This document shows, one piece after another, positions 31,909 through 40,438 of a DNA stretch of 64,000 nt. Source of the stretch: an uncultured Bacteroidota bacterium (GTDB lineage: Bacteria; Bacteroidota; Bacteroidia; Chitinophagales; Saprospiraceae); contig CALMSX010000083.1 of the NCBI GenBank assembly GCA_937872515.1, positions 124,001 to 188,000 of the forward strand, read 5' to 3'. Positions within the stretch are counted from its first letter, which is position 1; each line of letters begins with the position of its first letter. Both the position numbers and the translations under genes were made by a program. Under the pieces are notes generated by a model. That model worked only from the letters and a program-made list of their open reading frames with translations, made no database searches and was not told where the DNA came from.

Positions 31909-33180
31909 ATGGAAATCCTTGTAATTATTATCCTCATACTTTTAAATGGGATTTTGAGCCTGGCAGAAATGTCATTGGTTTCGGCAAGGAAGTTTAAACT
32001 CGAGAACGAGGTAAAAAAAGGCAATGAAAGGGCTAAAATCGCTCTGGAGGTGTCACAGAATCCAACCAAACTTCTATCCACGGTTCAAATTGGAATAACG
32101 GTTATCGGCATCTTACTTGGTATTTTTAGTGGGGCCAATATTACCGATGATTTTGAAAAGCTGTTGAGTACCGTACCGTGGCTTATGGACTATGCCCACA
32201 TGATTGCAGTTGGAGTAGTGGTTGTACTGATCACCTATTTTTCCATTGTTTTTGGTGAATTACTTCCTAAAAGAATAGGTCTAACCTATCCCGAGTCAAT
32301 AGCCATCGTAATGGCAAGACCCATGCAGATTCTGGCCTTGCTCAACAGTCCATTCGTCTGGTTACTCTCAGCTACCAATGACATGATGCTTCGCCTCCTC
32401 AAAATAAAGCCATCCTACGAAAGCAAGGTGACAGAAGAAGAGATAAAGTCGATGATCCAGGAAAGTACAGAAGGGGGAGAAATTCAGGAAATAGAGCAAG
32501 ACATCGTAGAAAGGGTTTTTGAAATGGGCGACCGAACTGTGAATTCGCTAATGACCCATCGATCAGATATTGTTTGGATAGATCTTGACGATGCCAGAGA
32601 GGTTACCGAAGAGAAAATAAAAGGAGAGATTCATTCTGCTTATCCGCTTTGCAAAAGCGACCTCGATCATATCTACGGCCTGATTCTGTTAAAAGATTTG
32701 TACTTACAGCAAAAAGAAGGAAAATACGACTTAAATGTAATTATCAGGCAGCCCATTCTGGTTCCAGAATATACATCCGCCTACAAGGTGCTCGAAAAAT
32801 TCAGACAAGAGAGAATTCACTATGCCATTGTCATTGACGAATACGGCGCCACGGCAGGTTTTGTCACAATGGATGACCTATTGGATGCCTTGCTGGGAGA
32901 TTTTACAGAGATGCACCATGAAGAATACGGGGTTAGGGAATTGGATGACAATGTTTGGGAAATTGATGGCCAATACAGTTTTTTTGAGTTTTGTAAGTAT
33001 TTTGACCTGCATGAAGAGGAAGAGATGGAAGGTGATTTTAATACCATTGGCGGACTCTTTTTTTACCAGATGGATGAGGTTCCAAAAACCGGAGACACCT
33101 TGGTCTTCCAGGGTTATAAATTGGAAATTACTTCCATGGAGATCAACCGAATTATAAAATTGAAGTGTATTAAAGTATAA
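31909..33180 (+). CDS. Hemolysin/CorC-family (CNNM-like) membrane protein
   Basis: This 423-aa protein has an N-terminal DUF21/CNNM transmembrane domain (about 1-185, with NGILSLAEMSLVSARKFKLE and the conserved VFGELLPKRIGLT), a pair of CBS domains (about 205-325; VNSLMTHRSDIVWID and YAIVIDEYGATAGFVTMDDLLDAL), and a C-terminal CorC_HlyC/transporter-associated domain (about 340-423). Homologues are Mg2+ or other divalent-cation transporters; the cation here is not known. It has its own promoter, and the small membrane protein gene at 33191 is convergent, 10 bases from its stop. Confidence 0.9.
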   Translation: MEILVIIILILLNGILSLAEMSLVSARKFKLENEVKKGNERAKIALEVSQNPTKLLSTVQIGITVIGILLGIFSGANITDDFEKLLSTVPWLMDYAHMIAVGVVVVLITYFSIVFGELLPKRIGLTYPESIAIVMARPMQILALLNSPFVWLLSATNDMMLRLLKIKPSYESKVTEEEIKSMIQESTEGGEIQEIEQDIVERVFEMGDRTVNSLMTHRSDIVWIDLDDAREVTEEKIKGEIHSAYPLCKSDLDHIYGLILLKDLYLQQKEGKYDLNVIIRQPILVPEYTSAYKVLEKFRQERIHYAIVIDEYGATAGFVTMDDLLDALLGDFTEMHHEEYGVRELDDNVWEIDGQYSFFEFCKYFDLHEEEEMEGDFNTIGGLFFYQMDEVPKTGDTLVFQGYKLEITSMEINRIIKLKCIKV

Positions 33181-33190
33181 AGGTAAATGC

Positions 33191-33364
33191 TCAACAGGAT
33201 TTACCGATACCCCAGAAAATGGCTAACCAAATCAGTCCTTTAATTAAAAAGAAGAGAAAGCCAGCAACTCCGAGTGTCTTCAGATAGGATTTAAAACCCT
33301 TATTGCTTTTTTCATCAGCTGTTGGATGATTTTTATCAAACTTATTGGTGGTTTCCTGCCCCAT
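33191..33364 (-). CDS. 57-residue small membrane protein
   Basis: Minus-strand frame from ATG 33364 to TGA 33191. The product has a polar N-tail (MGQETTNKFDKNHPTADEKS...), then a hydrophobic segment GVAGFLFFLIKGLIWLAIFW near residues 32-51 and a short GIGKSC tail. This resembles small single-helix proteins seen in other Bacteroidota, but I cannot name a family. It fills the only gene gap over 300 bases in the window (33181-33552). The rest of that gap holds the yidC promoter. Confidence 0.6.
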   Translation of the reverse strand: MGQETTNKFDKNHPTADEKSNKGFKSYLKTLGVAGFLFFLIKGLIWLAIFWGIGKSC

Positions 33365-33517
33365 GACGGCAAATAAACACAGAAATAGCCATTTGGTTGA
33401 CCAAAACGATTAAAAAAGTAATCATTTCACGGCATTTTGTTAAGGTAAAATTGCCACGTATTCATGGGAAAGAACTTGGTTTTAGTCTAAAAGACCAGAA
33501 AAAATCGTTAAAAAGTG

Positions 33518-33525
33518 TACTTTTG
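33518..33525 (+). promoter_or_regulatory. Promoter -7 box of yidC
   Basis: TACTTTTG followed by C, 27 bases before the yidC ATG at 33553. No -33 element is evident. Confidence 0.5.
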
Positions 33526-33552
33526 CAGCCTCAACAAGCATAGGTTGATATA

Positions 33553-35352
33553 ATGGAAAGAAATCACATCATAGGATTCATACTAATTTTCGCTACCCTA
33601 CTCATTTTCAACATCGTTAGTTCTCCTTCGAAAGAAGAACTCGAAAAGAGTCAGAGGACGAGGGATTCCATAGAAATGGCATCCAAACCCAAACCGGCTT
33701 CAAAGGCGGCGCCTTCCCAAGCCGCGGTACCTGGCAAGGACACTACATCTCAGGAAACAGCAACTGTTGCAAGAGATACACAGATTGTTCTTGAGAACGA
33801 GGTAATGAAAGCTACCCTGAGTTCGTTAGGTGGTCGTTTGGTATCTGTTGAATTAAAAAACTACGACAAAGTCCAGGAAATTGACGGCGTACCCTCTAAA
33901 TCAAAGGTGAGATTGCTCAACGATGAAAAAAATGTATACGACATCAGGGTTATCAAAAATGGTAAAAAACTATCTACCCAAAATAGTATTTACGCTCCTA
34001 CCATCTCGGGAAATACCATAAAATTTGACTTACAACTGGACGATAAACACCAGGTTACTCAGACTTATACGCTGCAGCCCAATAGTTATGTACTTGACTA
34101 CAATCTATCAGGCACAGGTTTTAATGACCGGGATGTAAGTGTCCATTGGATCAACTACATTGATAAAATAGAGTTGGGACACAGGTATGAGCAACAAACG
34201 AGTACCGTTTATTTCAAAGATAATGCTGAAGACAATGCAGATTATTGCAGCTGTACTTCAAATGACAGTGAAAACTTAAGTGGAAAAAGTGTTCAGTGGC
34301 TGGCCCACACCAATCAGTTTTTCAACAGCTCATTGATCAGTAAATCCGGTGGATTTAAGGATGCAGCTTTGGCCACAGAGGTTATTGATTTTACCACAAG
34401 TGAGGATCTCAAAAAACTAACCTCAGATTTCGAAGTACCCCTTACCAATGGTAGCCACCAAATGCAATGGTACATCGGCCCAAATGAATTTCACACATTG
34501 AAGGCTTTTAATATTGGACTGGAAGAAATCATTCCTTATGGATCCAGTATTTTTGGTTCTCTCAACAGGTGGGTGATCAGGCCCTTCTTTGATTTCCTGA
34601 CTGGCTTTATTTCAAGCAAAGGATTGGCCATCATCTTTTTGATTTTCCTGATCAAAATGATGCTTTACCCGCTGTTGTATAAAATGTTGCACAGTCAGGC
34701 AAAAATGGCGGCTCTGAAACCTGAGCTAAATAAAATAAAAGACAAACACAAAGAAGACCTCCAGAAGCAACAAATGGAGTCAATGAAAGTATACCAGGAA
34801 TTTGGCGTGAGTCCCCTCGCCGGCTGTTTGCCAATGTTGTTGCAAATGCCGATCTGGATTGCTTTGTATCGCTATTTTCCTGCATCTATTACCTTCAGGC
34901 AGGAATCATTTTTGTGGGCTCCGGATTTATCTTCGTTTGATGCATTTATCAGACTTTCGTTTGAAATACCATTTATGGGGTCACACCTGAGTTTGTTTAC
35001 CATATTGTGGGCGGTTTCAACGCTTGTTTATACCTATTATAGTACCAAGGACGTAGATATGTCGGCCAATCCTGCCATGAAATATGTTCAGTATTTTATG
35101 CCTCTGATGTTCCTTGGCTTTTTCAATAGTTATGCGAGCGGTTTAACCTGTTACATGTTTTTCAGTAACCTGATCAATATTTTGCAAACCATTATTACCC
35201 GTAAGTTCATCTTTGATGATGAAAAAATTCGACAAGAGTTGGATCTTCAGAAAAACAAGCCCAAGAAAAAAGGAGGATTTCAATCGCGTTTGGAAGAGGC
35301 CATGAAACAGCAGCAGCGACTGGCAGAAGAGAAAGCAAAAAATAAAAAATAG
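33553..35352 (+). CDS. yidC: Membrane protein insertase YidC
   Basis: This 599-aa protein has an N-terminal transmembrane helix (IIGFILIFATLLIFNIVS), a Lys/Pro/Ala-rich linker, a large periplasmic domain (about 75-345), and the conserved 60KD_IMP core (about 365-570, with LAIIFLIFLIKMMLYPLLYKM, LQMPIWIALYRYF and FMPLMFLGFFNSYASGLTCYMFFSNLI). The C-terminal tail is Lys/Gln-rich, as in ribosome-contacting YidC. It inserts membrane proteins alone or with Sec. It lies two bases before gpsA, and the run continues with the rhomboid and pssA genes. Confidence 0.96.
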   Translation: MERNHIIGFILIFATLLIFNIVSSPSKEELEKSQRTRDSIEMASKPKPASKAAPSQAAVPGKDTTSQETATVARDTQIVLENEVMKATLSSLGGRLVSVELKNYDKVQEIDGVPSKSKVRLLNDEKNVYDIRVIKNGKKLSTQNSIYAPTISGNTIKFDLQLDDKHQVTQTYTLQPNSYVLDYNLSGTGFNDRDVSVHWINYIDKIELGHRYEQQTSTVYFKDNAEDNADYCSCTSNDSENLSGKSVQWLAHTNQFFNSSLISKSGGFKDAALATEVIDFTTSEDLKKLTSDFEVPLTNGSHQMQWYIGPNEFHTLKAFNIGLEEIIPYGSSIFGSLNRWVIRPFFDFLTGFISSKGLAIIFLIFLIKMMLYPLLYKMLHSQAKMAALKPELNKIKDKHKEDLQKQQMESMKVYQEFGVSPLAGCLPMLLQMPIWIALYRYFPASITFRQESFLWAPDLSSFDAFIRLSFEIPFMGSHLSLFTILWAVSTLVYTYYSTKDVDMSANPAMKYVQYFMPLMFLGFFNSYASGLTCYMFFSNLINILQTIITRKFIFDDEKIRQELDLQKNKPKKKGGFQSRLEEAMKQQQRLAEEKAKNKK

Positions 35353-35354
35353 TT

Positions 35355-36395
35355 TTGAAACCGGCTGGTGTCATAGGTGCTGGTAGCTTTGGTATTACTG
35401 TTGCCAAACTACTTTCTGAAAATGTCGATGTACTCTTGTTTTCCAGAAAGGAAGCCTTGGTCCATCACATCAATAATAAGCATGAACACCTTGGCTATGC
35501 TCTCTCAGAGCGGGTTACGGCTACCATGGACCTTAAATTTATTTGTGCCAGTTGTGATGTCATTTTTTTAGTAGTTCCCTCAGGAGCCATGAGGGCCACT
35601 ATGCAGGCCATGAGTGCTTATCTAAGGCCATACCACATAGTCATCCATGGAACCAAAGGTTTGGACACCAGTTTGATCAATGATGAAGACCTGGAGGCTG
35701 GACATTTTGACATCAAACAGGTTTGCACGATGTCAGAAGTTATATCTCAGGAATCTTCTGTGTTGAGGATAGGGTGTATGGCTGGCCCCAATCTTGCCAA
35801 AGAAATTCTCTCGAACCTGCCTGCAGCCTCAGTAATTGCCTCTGAATTTGATGAAGTGATCAAAACGGGTAAAGACTTACTTACCAGCAAACGTTTTACC
35901 ATTTTTGGAAGTTATGATCTCAAGGGAGCTGAAATATCAGGTTCATATAAAAATATCATAGCATTGGCGTCGGGTATAGTTAGCGGGCTAGGTCTGGGCA
36001 AAAACATGGAAGCCCTTTTAATTACCAGAGGACTTTCAGAAATGATTGAATATGGTACCTCCCTGGGGTTATCGGGACAGGCTTTTTTTGGTGCAGCCGG
36101 TTTGGGTGACCTCATTGCTACTTCGACCAGTGAGAAGAGTAGAAACTTTGCCTTTGGTTACAGGTTTGCCAGAGGTGAAAAAAGGGATGACATTATAAAC
36201 AGCAGTTCAGAAGTAGTTGAAGGGGTGAGGACATTAAAAATAATTTATTTTTTAGCCAAGTACCACCAAATTCCACTGCCAATAACCAACCTCCTTTACC
36301 GTGTAATTTATGAAGATTTTGATGTTCGAAAGGCCATTGAAATTCTTATGAGCATACCCAATGCACCGGATGTAGACTTTAACATCGTGAGGTGA
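35355..36395 (+). CDS. gpsA: Glycerol-3-phosphate dehydrogenase [NAD(P)+]
   Basis: This 346-aa protein begins with a TTG two bases after the yidC stop; no in-frame ATG precedes the GxGxxG motif (GVIGAGSFG, residues 5-13), so TTG is the start. GTKG, GPNLAKEI, the catalytic lysine in GSYKNIIALASGI (about 198) and GLGDLIATSTS are family motifs. It reduces dihydroxyacetone phosphate to sn-glycerol-3-phosphate, the backbone of phospholipids. Downstream pssA and the neighbouring yidC make this a membrane-biogenesis cluster. Confidence 0.93.
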   Translation: MKPAGVIGAGSFGITVAKLLSENVDVLLFSRKEALVHHINNKHEHLGYALSERVTATMDLKFICASCDVIFLVVPSGAMRATMQAMSAYLRPYHIVIHGTKGLDTSLINDEDLEAGHFDIKQVCTMSEVISQESSVLRIGCMAGPNLAKEILSNLPAASVIASEFDEVIKTGKDLLTSKRFTIFGSYDLKGAEISGSYKNIIALASGIVSGLGLGKNMEALLITRGLSEMIEYGTSLGLSGQAFFGAAGLGDLIATSTSEKSRNFAFGYRFARGEKRDDIINSSSEVVEGVRTLKIIYFLAKYHQIPLPITNLLYRVIYEDFDVRKAIEILMSIPNAPDVDFNIVR

Positions 36396-36440
36396 TCGCA
36401 AAGCTACTTTTTTTAAAATCATCCAAATAATACTTCTACC

Positions 36441-37058
36441 ATGAATGTAACCATCGCTATAGTAGCAATCACCTGTCTTGTATCCTGGCTGGCATTCAAC
36501 AATAGGAATTTATTTGACCAGCTGTGTCACTATCCTTTTGCTGAGTTCAAACGTGGAGAAAAGTATCGCTGGTTAACAGGGGGCCTTATCCATGCGGATG
36601 TTTTCCATTTGTTTATCAATATGTATGTATTGTATGAATTTGGTAAAATGGTAGAATATTATTTCACGGAGGTACATGGTATGACTGGTGGAATGATGAT
36701 GTATGTAGCCTTTTATTTTTTCACCCTGGTTTTATCCAATTTACCCACCTACTTAAAACACAGAGACAATGCCCATTTTCGTGCTGTAGGTGCATCAGGA
36801 GCTACTTCAGCCATTGTTTTTTCATTCATTGTCTTTGAGCCAACAGCTATGTTAGGCTTATTTTTCATTTTGCCTATTCCAGCGGTATTGTTTGGCATTT
36901 TGTATTTATTTTATTCGAGTTGGGCCGGCAAAAAGAATGCTGACAACATAGACCATGAGGCGCACTTTTACGGTGCTATTGCCGGTTTTCTTTTTACAAT
37001 TGCTATGAAACCTGCTCTTTTTTCACTTTTTATTCATAAAATTGTAAGCGTATTTTAA
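36441..37058 (+). CDS. Rhomboid-family intramembrane serine protease
   Basis: This 205-aa polytopic protein has the rhomboid dyad: Ser119 in VGASGATSA (GxSx) and His175 in DHEAHFYGAIAGF. The loop-1 region is WLTGGLIHADVFHLFINMYVLYEFG. Six hydrophobic segments are present. It cleaves transmembrane substrates in the membrane; the target is unknown. It sits between gpsA and pssA, with pssA starting at the last base of its stop codon (TAATG overlap). Confidence 0.9.
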   Translation: MNVTIAIVAITCLVSWLAFNNRNLFDQLCHYPFAEFKRGEKYRWLTGGLIHADVFHLFINMYVLYEFGKMVEYYFTEVHGMTGGMMMYVAFYFFTLVLSNLPTYLKHRDNAHFRAVGASGATSAIVFSFIVFEPTAMLGLFFILPIPAVLFGILYLFYSSWAGKKNADNIDHEAHFYGAIAGFLFTIAMKPALFSLFIHKIVSVF

Positions 37059-37753
37059 TGGAGCCAAAAAAGCGAATAAGAAAGAGGAGTTATATTCCCA
37101 GCATCATTACCTTGATGAACCTGGGATGTGGTTTTATGGCCATTGTTACAGCTGATTATTATAGAAGTTCCATTTTCCTCCTTTTTTCCCTTGTTTTTGA
37201 TGTTTTGGATGGATTTGCTGCCCGAAAATTACAAGCTCAAAGTGAATTGGGCCGAGAATTAGATTCTTTAGCCGATCTCACCAGTTTTGGGGTGGCACCA
37301 GCCTACCTCTACTTTTTATTGAGTCCCATTCAGGGCTGGCCTGCAATGATTCCGCCCCTTGCTATCGTTATTGCGAGTGCAGTGAGACTGGCTAAATTTA
37401 ATTTACTCCCTCCCTCACCCTACTTTACGGGACTACCAACCCCTGCCACCGCGATGTTTTTAATTGGCCTTTTTTTAGGGATGGAATATGACAGTCAAAT
37501 CATCAAAACCATTTTTAGCAATACTTATGCTTATTGGGCAATAGCCTTCTTTTTTGCCTTTATGATGGTAAGTACGGTCCGAATGTTCTCTTTAAAAGGA
37601 CTCAACAAGGATATGCGGCAGAATAAACTCCAACTTGTATTATTGGTAGTGTTTATCCTGCTTTTATTGGTTGATAATAAATTGGCGGCTCCAGTTGTCA
37701 TTCTACTTTACATTATACTGTCACTGGCACAATCTCTTTCAAGAAAAGCCTAG
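37058..37753 (+). CDS. pssA: CDP-diacylglycerol-serine O-phosphatidyltransferase
   Basis: This 231-aa membrane protein has the CDP-alcohol phosphotransferase signature around 48-78 (DVLDGFAARKLQAQ..., then GRELDSLADLTSFG), i.e. DGxxARxx...GxxxDxxxD. It would make phosphatidylserine from CDP-diacylglycerol and serine, the precursor of phosphatidylethanolamine. The N-terminus is Lys/Arg-rich (PKKRIRKRSY). It ends the yidC-gpsA-rhomboid-pssA run. Confidence 0.88.
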   Translation: MEPKKRIRKRSYIPSIITLMNLGCGFMAIVTADYYRSSIFLLFSLVFDVLDGFAARKLQAQSELGRELDSLADLTSFGVAPAYLYFLLSPIQGWPAMIPPLAIVIASAVRLAKFNLLPPSPYFTGLPTPATAMFLIGLFLGMEYDSQIIKTIFSNTYAYWAIAFFFAFMMVSTVRMFSLKGLNKDMRQNKLQLVLLVVFILLLLVDNKLAAPVVILLYIILSLAQSLSRKA

Positions 37754-37808
37754 CCAAATAAAATTCATAAGTTTTTTCTAAATTATTAGTTAATTATACT
37801 GTATAAGG

Positions 37809-37826
37809 ACTGTTTATTTAAACAGT
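37809..37826. repeat. Short inverted repeat upstream of the ferredoxin gene
   Basis: ACTGTTT-ATTT-AAACAGT, a perfect 7-bp dyad 45 bases before the ferredoxin ATG. It could be a weak terminator after pssA or an operator. Partial repeats of ACTGTxTA lie next to it. Confidence 0.35.
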
Positions 37827-37870
37827 TTAGAATAATATTTTGTTATTTTGCATAATATCATTTTTACGAC

Positions 37871-38218
37871 ATGGCCATCATAATCACAGATGAATGTATT
37901 AATTGCGGGGCTTGTGAACCCGAATGCCCAAACAATGCTATCTACGAAGGTGGTGTTGAGTGGGCCATCAAAGATGGTAGTACCATTCAAGGCAAGTACG
38001 TTTTAGAAGACGGCAGAGAAGTCAATGTAGACGATTTACAAAAACCGGTTAGTGATGATTTTTACTTTATTGTTCCGGATAAATGTACAGAATGTGTTGG
38101 ATTTCATGAAGAACCTCAGTGTGCTGCCGTATGTCCGGTAGATTGTTGTGTTCCCGATCCTGATCGCAGAGAAACCGAAGCCATTTTATTGGCTAGAAAA
38201 GAAAGACTCCACTTGTAA
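37871..38218 (+). CDS. 2[4Fe-4S]-type ferredoxin
   Basis: This 115-aa protein has one full cluster motif, C9xxC12xxC15xxxC19P, and a second set C72xxC75x8C84xxxC88P with C92/C93 nearby, so two clusters are likely (the 8-residue spacing in the second resembles the extended dicluster type). It is a small cytosolic electron carrier. A Glu/Asp-rich insert (about 27-68) separates the sites. It lies two bases before dapB; whether it supplies electrons to a neighbouring pathway is unknown. Confidence 0.9.
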   Translation: MAIIITDECINCGACEPECPNNAIYEGGVEWAIKDGSTIQGKYVLEDGREVNVDDLQKPVSDDFYFIVPDKCTECVGFHEEPQCAAVCPVDCCVPDPDRRETEAILLARKERLHL

Positions 38219-38220
38219 AA

Positions 38221-38937
38221 ATGAGAATCGCACTGCTGGGTTACGGAAAGATGGGCAAGGCCATAGAAAAAGTGGCGCTACAGAGAGGACATGAAATCGT
38301 TATAAAAATAGGCTCCAACAACGCAGAAGAGCTTTCCACCTTAAGTACTTCAGTTGCTGATGTAGTGATAGAATTTAGCAGGCCCGAGTTGGCTGCGCGA
38401 CACATCACCATTTGCAATGAGCTTGGACTTCCTGTGGTCTGTGGCACCACGGCCTGGCAATCTGAAGAGGTTAGTGTCTATGAAAACATAAGAAAAAGAA
38501 ATGGGGCCCTGGTTCATGCTTCTAACTTTAGTCCCGGCGTGAATCTATTTTTTCTTCTAAACTCCTACCTTGCCAAGCTGATGTCTAAATGGCCAGACTA
38601 CAAGGTGTCACTCACTGAAACCCACCACACTGCCAAATTAGATGCCCCAAGCGGAACAGCCATAACCCTGGCACAGGCAATTATAGACAATCGCCAGGAT
38701 CTGCAAAGCTGGACCTTGGGTCAGTCAGAAAGTAACGAAGTTTTGAGCATTCAGGCCATCAGAAAGGACCCCGCACCCGGAACCCATACAATCCATTATT
38801 CTAGTACCATTGATGAAATATCAATCACCCATGAAGCTCATAACAGAGAAGGTTTTGCCACCGGTGCTGTAATGGCGGCAGAATGGATAATTGGAAAAAA
38901 GGGTGTTTTTGCTATGAAAGACGTTCTTGGTTTTTAA
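38221..38937 (+). CDS. dapB: 4-hydroxy-tetrahydrodipicolinate reductase
   Basis: This 238-aa protein has the N-terminal GYGKMGKA nucleotide motif (7-14), CGTTAW (about 74-79), and the substrate-binding signature ETHHTAKLDAPSGTA (about 137-151) with the HH and Lys residues. It makes tetrahydrodipicolinate in the lysine/DAP pathway; dapF lies elsewhere in the window. It is in the same direction as, and two bases after, the ferredoxin gene. It is convergent with porT, 6 bases between stops. Confidence 0.94.
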   Translation: MRIALLGYGKMGKAIEKVALQRGHEIVIKIGSNNAEELSTLSTSVADVVIEFSRPELAARHITICNELGLPVVCGTTAWQSEEVSVYENIRKRNGALVHASNFSPGVNLFFLLNSYLAKLMSKWPDYKVSLTETHHTAKLDAPSGTAITLAQAIIDNRQDLQSWTLGQSESNEVLSIQAIRKDPAPGTHTIHYSSTIDEISITHEAHNREGFATGAVMAAEWIIGKKGVFAMKDVLGF

Positions 38938-38943
38938 TCCAAT

Positions 38944-39648
38944 TTAGCCTTCAAAATTGAAAGTCAATGTGAAAATTTGGGAAGTTACGTTTTCCAATAC
39001 CTTTGATTCATTGAGGTCTTTGTTGTAAATCAAAATGTTTCCTAACCCTCTGCTGTATTTAATTTCCGGGGAAAAAATGAAGAATGGGTAGAAAAATTGC
39101 ATTCCAAAACCAACCTCCCATTGAAAATCATGAGGTGAAATTTTGATAAGCGTAGCAGCTTGTCTGGACTTGGAGCTACTGGCTATGTCATAATTATATT
39201 TTAAGCCACCTGTAACAAAGACCCTTTTGTCTTTATAAGGCATTGACTTGTATCTTAGGCTAAAAGGTAGTTCAAAAAACACAGACTCTACCTGTCTTTC
39301 TTGCAACTCATTAAAAATAAAGGATCGATAGGAGAATGCAAATCCTGGTAAAAATCTGAAGTCAAAGTATTCACCCATTTTAAGGTTGGCTATCATATGG
39401 ATATTGAAGCCCCCTTTTCGTTTGCCTTCAGCGATTCTTATGCTGTCATTGCCAATAAAATAGCTGGATTGATTGATGCGATACCCTGAAATGTTGGTGC
39501 CGAAGGCCATTCCAAAGTAATAAGATTTGCCTTGAAAATCCTGATAGTTGTAGTTATCTCTTGATCGTATTTGACCAGAGGCCGCTGCTATAAATAGCAA
39601 CACTCCAACAAAAACCAAACTTATTTTTCTGCTACGTAGACGGAACAT
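38944..39648 (-). CDS. porT: PorT-like T9SS outer-membrane beta-barrel protein
   Basis: This 234-aa protein has a signal peptide ending near AAASGQ (about residue 26) and a predicted eight-strand-like barrel with a C-terminal aromatic-rich strand (FTLTFNFEG). Sequence and position after ubiE match PorT of Bacteroidota, a component needed for T9SS function. The T9SS substrate at 1397 and gldC at 52804 support an active system. The start overlaps the 3' end of menG/ubiE by 28 bases, so the pair is translationally coupled. Confidence 0.8.
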   Translation of the reverse strand: MFRLRSRKISLVFVGVLLFIAAASGQIRSRDNYNYQDFQGKSYYFGMAFGTNISGYRINQSSYFIGNDSIRIAEGKRKGGFNIHMIANLKMGEYFDFRFLPGFAFSYRSFIFNELQERQVESVFFELPFSLRYKSMPYKDKRVFVTGGLKYNYDIASSSKSRQAATLIKISPHDFQWEVGFGMQFFYPFFIFSPEIKYSRGLGNILIYNKDLNESKVLENVTSQIFTLTFNFEG

Positions 39649-40361
39649 ATTCCAAAGCTTAATGCATAATAACGTGAATTTTTAAATCCTATTTTGTTCA
39701 GAACTGCCAAAAATTCTTCAAAACAGGGAAAAGCGCTCGATGATTCGTACAAATAGTGATAGGCTTTGTTGTCTTTTGAAATCCATTTGCCAATTGTGGG
39801 CAGGATGTATTTAAAATAAAATGAATACAGCTGCTTAATTGGAAAAACCCTTGGTCTAGAAAATTCAAGGACCATAATTACGCCTCCGGGTTTTAAAACC
39901 CTGTACATTTCAGAGAGGCCTTTGTCAAGGTTTTCAAAATTCCTGACCCCAAATGATGACATTACGGTATCAAAACGATGGTCTTCAAATTGTAGATCTT
40001 CGCTATCACCGGCTTCAAATTCAATTATTTGATCCTTACCAGCCTTTTTCGCCTTGATTTTACCAATCTCCAGCATATTAACAGCAATGTCGAGGGCATA
40101 TATATGGTCCGGTGCAAATTTTTTACACGCCTCCAAAGCCAGATCACCGGTTCCTGTTGCCACATCCAGAATTTGTTTGTTGCTATAGCTCGCTATCTTG
40201 TTCAAAGCTATTTTTCTCCAAAGGATGTCACTTCCCAGCGATAAAAAATGATTGAGAAAGTCATAGGACCTGGCAATGCTGTCAAACATTGATTTAACCT
40301 GATGTTTCTTCCCCTCTTCACTTTCATAAGGGGTGACATTGTCGTGTTTAAACTGAGTCAT
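39621..40361 (-). CDS. ubiE: Demethylmenaquinone methyltransferase
   Basis: This 246-aa SAM methyltransferase has motif I DVATGTGDLALEA (about 66-78), a conserved SFGVRNFENLDKGL post-I region and MVLEFSRP (about 165), all hallmarks of MenG/UbiE. It performs the last step of menaquinone synthesis. It follows the macroglobulin gene by 77 bases but has its own promoter, and porT overlaps its last 28 bases. Confidence 0.94.
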   Translation of the reverse strand: MTQFKHDNVTPYESEEGKKHQVKSMFDSIARSYDFLNHFLSLGSDILWRKIALNKIASYSNKQILDVATGTGDLALEACKKFAPDHIYALDIAVNMLEIGKIKAKKAGKDQIIEFEAGDSEDLQFEDHRFDTVMSSFGVRNFENLDKGLSEMYRVLKPGGVIMVLEFSRPRVFPIKQLYSFYFKYILPTIGKWISKDNKAYHYLYESSSAFPCFEEFLAVLNKIGFKNSRYYALSFGICSVYVAEK

Positions 40362-40377
40362 CTATTATTGTAACGCG

Positions 40378-40385
40378 CAAATATA
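40378..40385 (-). promoter_or_regulatory. Promoter -7 box of the ubiE-porT operon
   Basis: TATATTTG on the minus strand followed by C, 16 bases before the ATG at 40361. There is no clear -33 element. Confidence 0.5.
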
Positions 40386-40438
40386 CACATTAGTTTTTAT
40401 ATGTAGGGCGGGCTCTCTTGCTTGTAGCGATCCACAAG

